A stretch of DNA of 64,000 nucleotides from Lonsdalea populi (GTDB lineage: Bacteria > Pseudomonadota > Gammaproteobacteria > Enterobacterales > Enterobacteriaceae). Positions 48,477 through 57,903 of the stretch are shown here, in pieces. The stretch spans positions 2,356,001 through 2,420,000 of the forward strand of contig NZ_CP065534.1 of the NCBI RefSeq assembly GCF_015999465.1, written 5' to 3'. The number at the start of each line of letters is the position of its first letter. Positions within the stretch are counted from its first letter, which is position 1. The notes beneath the pieces were generated by a model that was given only the letters and a program-made list of their open reading frames with translations, made no database searches and was not told the DNA's origin. Both the position numbers and the translations under genes were made by a program.

Positions 48477-49562
48477 ATGGAGTTGACAAAGGAATCTGCA
48501 TATCAAGCGATTGCAGAGTTTTTTACTGAGAAGCCGTTTGTTTTATTTGGAACAGGAACTTCATGTGCACTTGATCTAAATTTTGGAATGCCAGCACTAG
48601 AGCGTCACCTTCGAGGCGAGCTGAACAGTGGCATGACAGATGCTCAGATACAACAATGGCAGCAAGTCGTATCTGTACTCGATGTGGGTAGCCATGATTT
48701 TGAATCCTCTATGGACTTCATCAAGGACGAGGCCCTGACCACTCGAATAGTTGAACTAACTGCCAACTTTGTTGCGTATCACGATAACGTTCACGCCCAT
48801 AAAATCATTTCAGGATTACGTGAATGGCCCGCTGGTTCATTACTTAAAAAGCTCGTAGAGACACTGCCACAGGCCGATAAACAACTGCACGTCGCAACGC
48901 CCAATTACGATTTATTAGCTGAGTACGCCTTTATTCGACACAAGATTCCATATATTACTGGGTTTTACGGGGGCTTTATTCGAAGTTATGATTGGAATGA
49001 AGCGAAAAAGTCAGTTCAATCTATTCATAAAGGTTTAGGCAAGACGAAGCAACTACTAAGAACCGTTGAATGTAAACATGTTCGATTACACAAGCCGCAT
49101 GGCTCGTTAAATACGTTCGAATGGGAATCTCACCTTATAGAGTGTAATAGCTGGATTCTCAACAAACCTGAAGGCGTTGTGCGGGCTATGATCACTCCCG
49201 GCACAGCCAAATATCAGCGATTGCACAAAGACAGGGCCCAGTTGGCTGAATACGACAATGCTGTGGGCAACCATACCTGTTTTCTTTTTTTAGGATTTGG
49301 CTTTAATGATTCTCAACTTGTAAATAACGCATTTAGGAAAAAACTTGCACAAGATCAGTGTCGTGCGTTAGTGATTACTCGGGATTCAAACCCAAGAATC
49401 GAGGAGTGGTTAGATAAATGCCCAAATATGTGGCTTATCTGCAAGCAGACAAATTCAGATAAAAGCAGAATCTACAATTCAAAGTTTGAAAACTGGCTGC
49501 ATATAGATGAGAAGGAATTATGGCGTTTTGACGTTTTTACTGAAGAGTTCTTAGGGGGGTAA
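48477..49562 (+). CDS. SIR2-domain protein of a SIR2-HerA defence system
   Basis: The 361-residue protein has a SIR2-like NAD-binding start (KPFVLFGTGTSCALDLNFGMPAL, about residues 17-39) and a conserved HVATPNYDLLAEYAF with the typical T-x-N-y-D pattern, then HKPHGSLNTFEW and FLGFGFNDSQLV. In the published SIR2-HerA systems this protein depletes NAD+ when phage infects. The stop is one base before the herA start, so they are one operon. I used the ATG at 48477. The gene itself is intact. Confidence 0.85.
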   Translation: MELTKESAYQAIAEFFTEKPFVLFGTGTSCALDLNFGMPALERHLRGELNSGMTDAQIQQWQQVVSVLDVGSHDFESSMDFIKDEALTTRIVELTANFVAYHDNVHAHKIISGLREWPAGSLLKKLVETLPQADKQLHVATPNYDLLAEYAFIRHKIPYITGFYGGFIRSYDWNEAKKSVQSIHKGLGKTKQLLRTVECKHVRLHKPHGSLNTFEWESHLIECNSWILNKPEGVVRAMITPGTAKYQRLHKDRAQLAEYDNAVGNHTCFLFLGFGFNDSQLVNNAFRKKLAQDQCRALVITRDSNPRIEEWLDKCPNMWLICKQTNSDKSRIYNSKFENWLHIDEKELWRFDVFTEEFLGG

Positions 49563-49563
49563 C

Positions 49564-50937
49564 ATGGCTCTTTTTACTTTTAATGATGACAGCTACATAC
49601 TTGGCAATATTCGTGAAGTTGACACCAGAAAAGTAACCATTCTGGTAAATAGTGATAAGGATCTGCGTAAGGCCAGAGTTGGACAGCTTGTAACAGTGCA
49701 ACTTAGCGGAGCAACAGAATGTTGGCTCATTGGCATGATTGATAAAGTAATCAAAGCAGTAGTCACTCAATCCCTTACCCTAGAAGTGCAAGAAGACGGT
49801 GCGAACGAAATAGACGCTTTTGAAGATAGCGTAGTCAACACAGTCAAGATTACCTTAATGGGCGGGGCCCGATGGGATGCAATTGCTCAAAAGTATAAAT
49901 TTTCAAGATCTCTAGATCATGTTCCTGAAATCGATTCAACCTGTTACATCCTTAAAGACGCCCACTTGGAAGAATTCATGCGCGTGATTTCTGAATGTGG
50001 CAATGGAGAGGATTCGCTTGAGTTGGGTTCTTATAAACTCAATGAAAATGCACGCGCTTATGTTGATGGCAATAAATTATTTCAGCGACATGCAGCCCTA
50101 CTTGGTAGCACAGGTTCAGGTAAATCGTGGACTGTTGCTTCGATTCTTGAAAGAAGCTCGCGACTACCATCTTCAAACCTAGTAGTATTCGATTTACACG
50201 GTGAATATAAAGAACTTTCCTATGCGAAACAATTGAGAATACCAGGGCCGGATGAGGCTAATGTAGATGATGATTCACTACTCTTCCTACCCTATTGGTT
50301 GCTTAATTCAGAAGAAATTCAGTCATTATTCGTTGACCGGAGTGAATTCAGTGCGCACAACCAAGTTGTGGTTGTTCAAGATGCAATTACCGAGCAAAAG
50401 AAAGCTTTCCTGCAAGCAAATGGTAGAACTGATCTGTTGCAGTCTTTTACACTCGACAGTCCAATTCCATATTCTCTAAATCATGTCATTGAAAAACTAG
50501 AATACTTAAATGAAGAAAAAGTCGATGGCTCAAGAGGACCTAAAAACGGTCCTTTCAACGGTGAGTTCTCTAGGTTGCTAGTTCGCATGGCAAGCCGCTT
50601 GAATGACCGACGCTATGGTTTCCTCTTTAATAGTCCTGATAAATACAACCAATACGATTCATTGAGCATGATTGCTGAAAAACTGATGGAATTTGGTGAG
50701 CAAAAGCAAAGCATAAAAGTAATCGACTTTTCAGAGGTTCCGGCCGATATACTGCCAGTAATTATTGGGTTGGTTGCCCGTATCATCTATCAGGTTCAAT
50801 TCTGGACTGATCCAAAGAGTCGCAGACCAGTTGCCTTTGTCTGTGATGAAGCGCATCTATACTTACCAAGAAAAGAAGGTAACCCAGTTGAACGTAGGGC
50901 GGTTGAAGCATTTGAAAAAATTGCTAAGGAAGTGTAA
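49564..50937 (+). pseudogene. herA: HerA-type ATPase, C-terminus lost to an insertion sequence
   Basis: The 457 visible residues contain the HAS-barrel-like N-terminus (LGNIREVDTRKVTILVNSD), Walker A LLGSTGSGKSWTVASIL near residue 180, and Walker B AFVCDEAHLYLPRKEG near 423. The frame ends at FEKIAKEV where the TAA lies in the first bases of the insertion sequence. Intact HerA proteins of this type are about 580-620 residues and continue with the arginine finger and C-terminal helices. No herA sequence reappears past the insertion, so that part has been deleted. Confidence 0.85.
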
Positions 50938-50948
50938 GCACACCCGTT

Positions 50949-51743
50949 TTAGTTCCACGCACTTTTTGAGATTTCCGGTTTTTCAGCCATCAGCCGGTAT
51001 TCTTCCGGTGTCAGGTTATTCAGGGATTCATGGGGCCGCTCACTATTATATTCAGTCAACCAGCGCTCTGTGATTTCCCGTGCTTCATTCAGCGTTCTGA
51101 ACAGGTAAAAATCCAGGATTTCTGTCCGGTATGTCCGGTTAAAACGTTCGATAAAGGCATTCTGTGTCGGTTTCCCCGGACTAATAAACTCCAGCATCAC
51201 ACCATGCTCTTCAGCCCAGTGTGCCAGCGTCAGTGAGACCAGCTCAGGCCCATTATCCATCCGCATCTTCAGCGGATATCCGCGACTGGCCACGATCCTG
51301 TCCAGCACTCTGACGACACGCTGTGCCGGAATATTCAGGTCGATTTCTATCGCCAGCGCTTCGCGATTAAAATCATCCACCACATTGAAGGTCCTGAAAC
51401 GTCTGCCGCAGACCAGTGCATCATGCATAAAATCAATAGACCAGCTCTGGTTCAGCGCCTCCGGCGTTGCCAGCGGTGCCGGGTTGCGTACCGGCAGACG
51501 TTGTTTTCCCTTGCGGCGAAAATTCAGTTTTAATAGACAGTAAATTCGATGAACTCGCTTATGGTTCCAGGCGTTGCCCTGCCTGCGCAGCACCTGGAAC
51601 AGCTTCTTAAAGCCATACCGTGGATAACGCTCAGCCATTTCTGTTAGCGCCTGGATCACGGGCTCATCCCGGCGGGTATCGGGCTGGTAAAAATACACCG
51701 TCCTGCTCAACGATAATGTCCTGCACGCCTGGCGTAAGCTCAT
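50949..51743 (-). CDS. IS3-family transposase orfB
   Basis: The 264-residue protein contains the HTH_21 region (MSLRQACRTLSLSRTVYFYQ) and the DDE integrase core: WSIDFMHDALVCGRRFRTFN with the first Asp, MRMDNGPELVS with the second, and NAFIERFNRTYRTEILD with the Glu. All three are present. The tail is PHESLNNLTPEEYRLMAE. Confidence 0.92.
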   Translation of the reverse strand: MSLRQACRTLSLSRTVYFYQPDTRRDEPVIQALTEMAERYPRYGFKKLFQVLRRQGNAWNHKRVHRIYCLLKLNFRRKGKQRLPVRNPAPLATPEALNQSWSIDFMHDALVCGRRFRTFNVVDDFNREALAIEIDLNIPAQRVVRVLDRIVASRGYPLKMRMDNGPELVSLTLAHWAEEHGVMLEFISPGKPTQNAFIERFNRTYRTEILDFYLFRTLNEAREITERWLTEYNSERPHESLNNLTPEEYRLMAEKPEISKSAWN

Positions 51744-51793
51744 CGAAAATTGCGTCGTCAGATAGCTGACAAGCTCACGCTTTATCGCTGGTT

Positions 51794-52060
51794 TTAAAAC
51801 TTTTTTTCAATAACGTCTTTCAGTGCCCGACATTCCAGACTCAGATCGGCGAACATCTGTTTGAGACGACGGTTCTCGTCCTCAAGATCTTTGATTTTTT
51901 TGATATCAGCAGCTTCCATACCGCCATATTTCGCCTTCCAATTGTAATAGCTGGCTTCAGAAATAGTGGCCTCGCGGCAGACGTCTTTGACGGTCCGCCC
52001 GGCTTCGACGGACTTCAGGACGGCGATGATCTGGTGCTCAGTAAATCGGGCTTTACGCAT
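51794..52060 (-). CDS. IS3-family transposase orfA
   Basis: The 88-residue protein starts MRKARFTEHQIIAVLKSVEAGRTV and has a helix-turn-helix plus the leucine-zipper-like stretch DLEDENRRLKQMFADLSLE. GGAGGAG precedes the ATG. OrfA and OrfB are usually fused by frameshifting. Confidence 0.92.
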   Translation of the reverse strand: MRKARFTEHQIIAVLKSVEAGRTVKDVCREATISEASYYNWKAKYGGMEAADIKKIKDLEDENRRLKQMFADLSLECRALKDVIEKKF

Positions 52061-52140
52061 GGCGATCTCCTCCAGGGGACATAATCAGTATGTCGGAAGA
52101 TCTCTAAAAGTGAATGGTTTGGTTTACCGGGATGCTTACA

Positions 52141-52499
52141 GTATGGCGGAGAAAACCGGAAAGTGAAGTGATAGTGCATAGCGATCAAGGCAGTCAGTAT
52201 GGCAGCGACGACTGGCAGCGTTTCTGCCGGGCTAACCACCTCACGACGAGCATGAGTCGGCGTGGGAACTGCTGGGATAATGCGGTCGCGGAGTCGTTCT
52301 TCAGTTCGCTAAAAAAAGAGCGTATCAGAAAACGGATCTACAAAACCCGCGCGCTGGCCCGGGCCGATATCTTCGATTACATTGAAGTCTTCTACAACCG
52401 GGCCCGGCGCCACAGTCATCTCGGCGGCGTCAGTCCGGAGGCCTTCGAACAGGCCTCGTCGTGAGGACAGTATATGTCTACCGCGGCAGGGGCAGTCCA
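52141..52499 (+). pseudogene. IS3-family remnant (orfB C-terminal part, third copy)
   Basis: The frame WRRKPESEVIVHSDQGSQYGSDDW to AFEQASS (stop at 52464) is a diverged relative of orfB in copies 1 and 2. It retains the second Asp and the Glu ([18 protein letters not shown]) but starts mid-gene at the edge of the other IS. The right inverted repeat GGGGCAGTCCA ends at 52499. It shows what the uninterrupted IS110 target looks like: CTGCTGGGATAATGC. Confidence 0.82.
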
Positions 52500-52505
52500 T
52501 AAATG

Positions 52506-52798
52506 ACTCTGAGGTGTCTGTTAAACCTGTGGCGATTCAGACCAGCCACACCCGCTTTACTGTAGCCACAGATATTCAGGTTTACTTCTGCGATCCTCAA
52601 TCCCCCTGGCAACGCGGCTCCAATGAAAATACGAACAGATTGCTCAGGCAGTATTTTCCAAAAGGAACTGACTTATCAGTTCACAGCCAGCAAAGACTAA
52701 ACAGTGTTGCCAGGCAGCTCAACGAAAGGCCAAGAAAAACGCTAGACTATGAATCACCCGCAGAGCGTTTTAACCAATGTGTTGCATCCATCAGTTGA
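52506..52798 (+). pseudogene. IS30-family transposase remnant
   Basis: The C-terminal 95 or so residues of an IS30-type transposase are visible: [23 protein letters not shown] and [18 protein letters not shown], with the DDE Glu in the NEN motif. The rest is missing. Confidence 0.82.
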
Positions 52799-52913
52799 AC
52801 TCACAGCGAAAAGCGGAAGTTAATCTTGCGTTTGTATCCACTCCCTTGAGTTATAACGAGTGGATTATAAAGTTTCTACTAAACTGATAGAGATTCACTT
52901 GGCGATAATTTTT

Positions 52914-54017
52914 TCATCCCCCATTAACAATATCTGCAACTCTCTTTGCGCAGGACATAGGCGACTGAACAATATCTGGACCAGAAATTCTAATACTGTG
53001 AATACCTATTTCATTGAGACTTGCATCTATGGCCTTATCTTTTGCAATAGCTTCCGGGGTAGAGTGATGTGCTACCGAGTCACAAAACACAGCAATCCTA
53101 TGTTCTTCAAAGAAAAAATCAGCTTCGGTAATTGTCTTGGCCAAATTCTTTGTTCTGACCCCGTCCTCCCACATGGAGTGTAAGGATGGGAAGCTACTAC
53201 CATCTTTAAATATATGCATCTGAATTTTTGGTCTTAAATTAAAACTGTGCATAGCCTGCAAGAGGAACAACTCAATAGGGGAGTCACAACCCCATATTTT
53301 AATTGGTTCAATATTTATAAATGGTTTGAAATATCGACTGAAGCGAAATTTTCTATAATCATTTAGAATGGTTCTGGAATCGCCTAGTAAAGCTGTACAC
53401 ATGCCTGGGTCACAGACATCTTGCTGGGAGTATTTGGATGAAAGAAAGTAACTTTGATATACAAAACCGACAGTATCAGAAAAAATGTTTTCATTTACAG
53501 GTATATTACCGATAGCAAATAAACCAAAAGCGTTAGAAAATGGATTGTACCCCATGTAATGCGGCTGCCCATCCAGAACTCTACTTAGATCAAACTGCTC
53601 AATCCATTTGATACTTATATTTTCGGGCAAACCTTTCTTTTGGGCAGGCCTTATCGATATGTGGTAAGGCAACCCGAATAATTTACCATCCTTTTCTTCA
53701 AATCCATAGCAACAAACGACGACATTAATCATCTGAAAATCATCGCCACGCTTTTTATAAAAATCGATGGCCTCTTTAGATGGGTTCACACCAAATAAAG
53801 GAACCCCATCTTTTTTTTCTGTTGAAAGGTTGATCACCTCTTGTTCGATCGGTTGAACCCCATCTAGGTCGAAAATATCATTAAATAAAAACTGACCTGT
53901 TGATTTTTCTAAGTCAATATAAAAAGGCTCTTCAGGTAAGCAGCGATATCTAGGCAAGCCTAAAAGTTCCTTAGGCCTGTTTTCAATATCTTTTGGTGAT
54001 GCGTTCATGTCATTCAT
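52914..54017 (-). CDS. Unknown protein with a Vsr/DUF559-like C-terminal domain
   Basis: The 367-residue protein is not one I can name. Its C-terminal 130 residues look like a PD-(D/E)xK nuclease of the Vsr/DUF559 kind: SPIELFLLQAMHSF, then ITEADFFFEEHRIAVFCDSVAHHSTPEAIAKDKAIDASL and GIHSIRISGPDIV. The Glu, Asp and K-rich spacing fits but is not proof. The N-terminal part has no known motif. It sits alone among IS debris in the defence cargo of the element. A single-gene nuclease defence system is a reasonable guess. Confidence 0.7.
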   Translation of the reverse strand: MNDMNASPKDIENRPKELLGLPRYRCLPEEPFYIDLEKSTGQFLFNDIFDLDGVQPIEQEVINLSTEKKDGVPLFGVNPSKEAIDFYKKRGDDFQMINVVVCCYGFEEKDGKLFGLPYHISIRPAQKKGLPENISIKWIEQFDLSRVLDGQPHYMGYNPFSNAFGLFAIGNIPVNENIFSDTVGFVYQSYFLSSKYSQQDVCDPGMCTALLGDSRTILNDYRKFRFSRYFKPFINIEPIKIWGCDSPIELFLLQAMHSFNLRPKIQMHIFKDGSSFPSLHSMWEDGVRTKNLAKTITEADFFFEEHRIAVFCDSVAHHSTPEAIAKDKAIDASLNEIGIHSIRISGPDIVQSPMSCAKRVADIVNGG

Positions 54018-54525
54018 TTCCTCGTAAACTCACTAAGGCATGTGTTTATAAATACACACTGATTGAGTTATCAACCCGCAAAACATAGCTTTTTAAAGAA
54101 GGGATTTTTAGACGTATACCAAATTACAGTATCAAATTCAAGATGTTAAGAGATTTAGTGATTGTTTTAGCATATGTGCTTAGACTATCATTAGCTAAAG
54201 ACATTGTGTCAGGTTTCTGAAGCTACTTTTTTCACAGATCATCACTGATGAAGGAGGATTGCGCTAAGAATGTACTAGGCGATTATGACCTGCTGCCTAA
54301 TGTTTGATGCAGTGCGGGCTTAACAACTTCCGCTCCTGGCACAGAGCCGCCATCTGATACGCCACAGGCGGCTATGAGCGAACAGCGGACTCTCTGTTTG
54401 CAACAAAGAAGTATTTTCATGCTGATCTTTACACTATACTTACCGAAGATTAGGATATTAGTCATATAAAAAGACAAGTTGTTTTACATGGCAATCATTA
54501 GTTATGATATTTTTATGGGTGAAAC
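54018..54525. other. AT-rich intergenic stretch
   Basis: About 500 bases with the promoters of the two divergent cargo genes. No supported gene. Confidence 0.4.
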
Positions 54526-55641
54526 ATGTATTTATTCAAATATTATCGTCCTGATTTTTTCTTCGATAAAGCCATTCGTTACAATGAATTATATTTCTCT
54601 GCTAAATCGCAATTAAATGACCCAAATGATTTGAATATAGATTATCGCTTTGATAATGATTTGAGATTTTGGGATATTTTATTACGCTCGTCATGTGAGT
54701 ACTCTTATAAGAATTTGACTCACATATTGGATTTTGGTGACCTTAAAGTTCATAAGGTATTAAACAAAATATTTAAAGGCAAAAAGATAAAAGGTGACCT
54801 TGAGTCACTTGATGCCCTTTTTGATATGCATACCAATGAGATTCTCAGTATTTTATATGAATATCTACTGCCTCTGGAAGATACTGACACCGTCATTTAT
54901 GAAAATGAACCTAACCCAAAGCAGTTTTTAGCAAAACAATGTGAAATTGGCATTAAAGAACGGTTGTACAAAAAAATAATCCCAGCAGTTTTTAGTGTAT
55001 CTTTTTCCAGCAAAGCGTTAGAACGTATGATGTGGGCGCATTACGCCGCCGGTTTTAGTGGCTGTGTAGTGATCTATAGCACTCAAGAGTTTACGTCCCA
55101 AAGTAATAATATAAGGATGCAACTAAAAGATAATTTATTTTCTAAAGATCTTATTAGCTTTCCTATTAAGCCTATTACGTATAGTAATCAATCTAAAGAA
55201 ATATCAATTCTAGATCCAACCTCAAATATTATTGAGTTAATTTTAACTAAAAATAAATTCTGGAAATATGAGTCAGAATATCGAATGTTTGTTCCTGAGG
55301 GAAATACGGGGATTGGTGGCGAGAGGGATATCAAAGACAGTGTAAATCGTAATACAGGGCATGTTTTTCATCATGAAACAAGTGCCATGCAGGGGATCAT
55401 ATTTGGACCTCGAATGAGTAAGTTGAAGAAAGAAGAAATCTGGCAAGTCATAAAATCTAATGTGATGAATACAAATGCGAAATTATTTTATTTTTTTGAT
55501 GCTGAACTATCTCAATCAGGAAAAATTAATATTTCAAATGGGCAAGTAGCACAAATGACCCAAGGTTATGATTTATACAAAACTGACCTAACTCAGCCTG
55601 AATTAATTCATGTCATGAATATGTTGGGAATTGTTAATTAA
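54526..55641 (+). CDS. DUF2971-family protein
   Basis: The 371-residue protein starts LFKYYRPDFFFDKAIRYNELYFSA and has the DUF2971 hallmarks MMWAHYAAGFSGCVVIYS near residue 180 and FWKYESEYRMFVP near 245, then HETSAMQGIIFGPRM. The family is common on mobile elements near defence genes; no function has been shown. No signal peptide or membrane segment is present. It is the last gene before attR. Confidence 0.82.
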   Translation: MYLFKYYRPDFFFDKAIRYNELYFSAKSQLNDPNDLNIDYRFDNDLRFWDILLRSSCEYSYKNLTHILDFGDLKVHKVLNKIFKGKKIKGDLESLDALFDMHTNEILSILYEYLLPLEDTDTVIYENEPNPKQFLAKQCEIGIKERLYKKIIPAVFSVSFSSKALERMMWAHYAAGFSGCVVIYSTQEFTSQSNNIRMQLKDNLFSKDLISFPIKPITYSNQSKEISILDPTSNIIELILTKNKFWKYESEYRMFVPEGNTGIGGERDIKDSVNRNTGHVFHHETSAMQGIIFGPRMSKLKKEEIWQVIKSNVMNTNAKLFYFFDAELSQSGKINISNGQVAQMTQGYDLYKTDLTQPELIHVMNMLGIVN

Positions 55642-55954
55642 TAATTAGTTAATCAATAAACTGACAAGGCTAATTTATTTAAATTATTATTCTGCAGGAG
55701 CCGATAACAGACCTATACAATCCGCTTCTGGCACTGAGCTGACTTTTAGATCTCTTTGAACATAGTTCCACTCAGGCAGACTCTTCGATGCCCGCTCTAA
55801 CTACGTTTTCCTTTCAGGTAACGATCACCAGCTATAGTAGAGCGCTCAAATCAGTTTTGCGAACCCCACAACTATTGGTGGTCATTCTGGTGGTCTTGAC
55901 AGAAATAAATTTCTGATTTAGCTTACTTATTAGCCAGTTATTGGCAAAGGCGAT
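55642..55954. other. Non-coding right end of the element
   Basis: About 310 bases before attR with no gene. The integrase arm sites at this end are expected here but I cannot identify them. Confidence 0.4.
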
Positions 55955-55971
55955 CCCAGTCAGAGGAGCCA
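55955..55971 (+). other. attR (direct repeat of tRNA-Asn end)
   Basis: CCCAGTCAGAGGAGCCA matches 21500-21516 exactly. It marks the right border of the integrative conjugative element. Confidence 0.85.
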
Positions 55972-56033
55972 GATTTTAGTATCATGACATCCCAGTGAGT
56001 CCTGATACGTTTGAAAAACAAGAAGTTATCTTT

Positions 56034-56068
56034 ACCCGGTTATCCTGATAAGGACGACCGGGTTTTTT
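56034..56068 (+). terminator. Terminator-like hairpin past attR
   Basis: ACCCGGT at 56034-56040 pairs with ACCGGGT at 56057-56063, followed by five T. It stands before the decayed integrase. Confidence 0.65.
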
Positions 56069-56137
56069 GACATCCATAGTTTTTGGGGGGCTTAATCGGG
56101 GGCCTCACGGTTCGTTGAGAAAATGGAGCCCCCCGCT

Positions 56138-57401
56138 ATGGCATTAACCGATACCGCTATCCGCAAGATCAAACCCTCCGATAAATCCTTTAAACTGGCA
56201 GGCAGTTCAGGACTGTACCTGCTGATCAAACCCAACGGCTCAAAACTTTGGTACATGAAGTACCGCATCTATGGCAAAGAGAAAAAGCTGGCCTTTGGTC
56301 CCTACCCGGGTGTTTCCCTGTTTAAGGTGCGTCAGCTACGCGATGCCGCACGCGCTAAAGTGCGTGAAGGGGCCGATCCTGCCGCTGATAAGAAGCTCGC
56401 GCAGCAGAAAAAGAAAAACGGGCAGACATTTCGCCAGATCGCCATGAACTGGCACGCCGATCACCGGCGCTGGTCTGCGCATTACGCAAAAACCATCCAG
56501 CGCAGACTGGAAATGTATGTTTTCCCGGATGTCGGGGACAACCTTTATCGATCAGATCACGACGGCGGATCTGTTACTCACCTTGCGTAAGGTGGAGAGT
56601 AAAGGCTTTCTGGAAATCACCGCGCGGCTAAAAGACTACGTAACGGAGATCATGCGCTATGCGGTGATAAAGCAGTTAATCAAATCGAACCCGGCGCTGG
56701 ATCTGGACGGTGAATTTACGCCTCCCGGAAACCAGCCACTACCCGGCCCTGCCGCTTAAGAAGCTGCCCGAACTGTTATCCCGGACGGACAGTTACTCCG
56801 GCAGGTTGCTGACCCAATATGCCCTTAAGCTGTCGCTGCTGTTTTTCGTGCGCTCCATCGAACTGCGCTTTGCCCGCTGGAGTGAAATCGACTGGCAGCA
56901 GAAATTATAGGTAATCCCGTAAGAACGGGAGCACATCGAAAACGTGCGTTTTTCTCATCGTGGCACAAAAATGAAAACGCAGCACATCGTTCCTTTATCC
57001 GAACAGGCCATCGCGATCTTAAAGCAAATTGAATCGCTCTCCGGTCATCTGGCGTTTATTTTTCCCGGCGAATACGATCAAGATAAATGCATGAGCGACA
57101 ATACCGTTAACAAGGCGCTGCGCGTGGTGGGCTACGATACCCAAAAAGACGTCTGCGGCCACGGCTTCCGGGCGATGGCAGTGCTGCACTGAGTGAGTCG
57201 GGATTGTGGACGAAAGAAGCGATTGAAAAACAAATGAGCCATCAGGAAAGAAACAGCGTTCGTGCTGCCTATATTCACAAGGCTGAATATCTGGAAGAGA
57301 GGATCAAGATGATGCAATGGTGGGCGGATTATATGGATGCGAATCTCGACGGGTATATTTCACCCTATCAGTACGCCGCGCCCCTGAAAAACGCATCGTA
57401 A
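56138..57401 (+). pseudogene. Decayed P4-type integrase of a second tRNA-Asn element
   Basis: The pieces line up with the intact integrase at 21678 along its whole length: MALTDTAIRKIKPSDKSFKL, then after a frameshift near 56540 TTADLLLTLRKVESKGFLEI, another near 56730, a stop near 56908 (WQQKL), then GHGFRAMA and, after one more frameshift near 57180, QMSHQERNSVRAAYIHKAEYL. The active-site residues survive but the frame is broken at least three times and stopped once. It stands right of attR in the position of an integrase whose own element has been lost. Confidence 0.85.
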
Positions 57402-57518
57402 TAAAAATAAAGGACTTTGTTTTCCTGATAATAATAAATGGGAAACCTCCCTTTGTCCCTGTATAGGGGCAAAGTCAATTACAAGACCCATATCGCTGTA
57501 GTTTCACAATTACAATTG
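57402..57518. other. Short spacer before IS3 copy 2
   Basis: This spacer has no gene and no second copy of the attachment repeat, so the rest of the lost element has been deleted. Confidence 0.4.
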
Positions 57519-57577
57519 TGGACTGACCCCACCCCGGTAGACGATCCTGCCCTATAGTTTGAGCATAGGAGAAGCGT

Positions 57578-57862
57578 ATGGGCACACCACGATTTACACC
57601 TGAATTTAAAGAAGAGGCTGTCCGTCAGATCACTGAACGTGGCTATTCCGTTGTTGAAGTTTCCGACCGCTTGGGCGTTTCAGCGCATAGCCTTTACAAG
57701 TGGCTGCGCGCCATCAAACCGGATAACAGCGAACAGCATGCTCGGGACCTGCTGGAAGCCAAAAGCGAGATCCTAAAGCTTCGGGCGCAGCTGAAACGCA
57801 CTGAAGAAGAACGAGATATCCTGAAAAAGGCCGCGCGGTACTTGGCAAGGGAGCCCGACTAA
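57578..57862 (+). CDS. IS3-family transposase orfA (copy 2)
   Basis: The 94-residue protein is nearly the same as orfA of copy 1 with two differences (YKW and EEE). It carries the helix-turn-helix and leucine-rich dimer region. Confidence 0.9.
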   Translation: MGTPRFTPEFKEEAVRQITERGYSVVEVSDRLGVSAHSLYKWLRAIKPDNSEQHARDLLEAKSEILKLRAQLKRTEEERDILKKAARYLAREPD

Positions 57863-57903
57863 AGTACCGCTTTATCAATGAGCACCGCGCTGTATGGGGT
57901 GTC

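Larger units (their letters stand above)
50933..52140 (-). mobile_element. IS3-family element (IS407/ISEhe3-like) in herA
   Basis: The ends read TGTAAGCACACCCG at 50933 and, inverted, TGTAAGCATCCCGG from 52140. It is 1,208 bp and carries orfA and orfB. The flanks do not match: left is herA and right is another IS. No target duplication is therefore seen, and a deletion between two elements is likely. Confidence 0.88.
21500..55971 (+). mobile_element. Integrative conjugative element in tRNA-Asn (about 34.5 kb)
   Basis: The element is framed by a 17-bp direct repeat of the tRNA-Asn end and starts with an integrase gene. It carries the full transfer set: VirB1-VirB11, a VirD4-type coupling protein, a MOB-C relaxase and a likely oriT. 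It also carries AlpA, Ner-like and XRE regulators, and cargo with the character of defence systems. No replication or partition gene is seen. Damage is limited to cargo and accessory genes (GIY-YIG gene, ArdC remnant, herA), so transfer genes look able to function. Confidence 0.85.
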
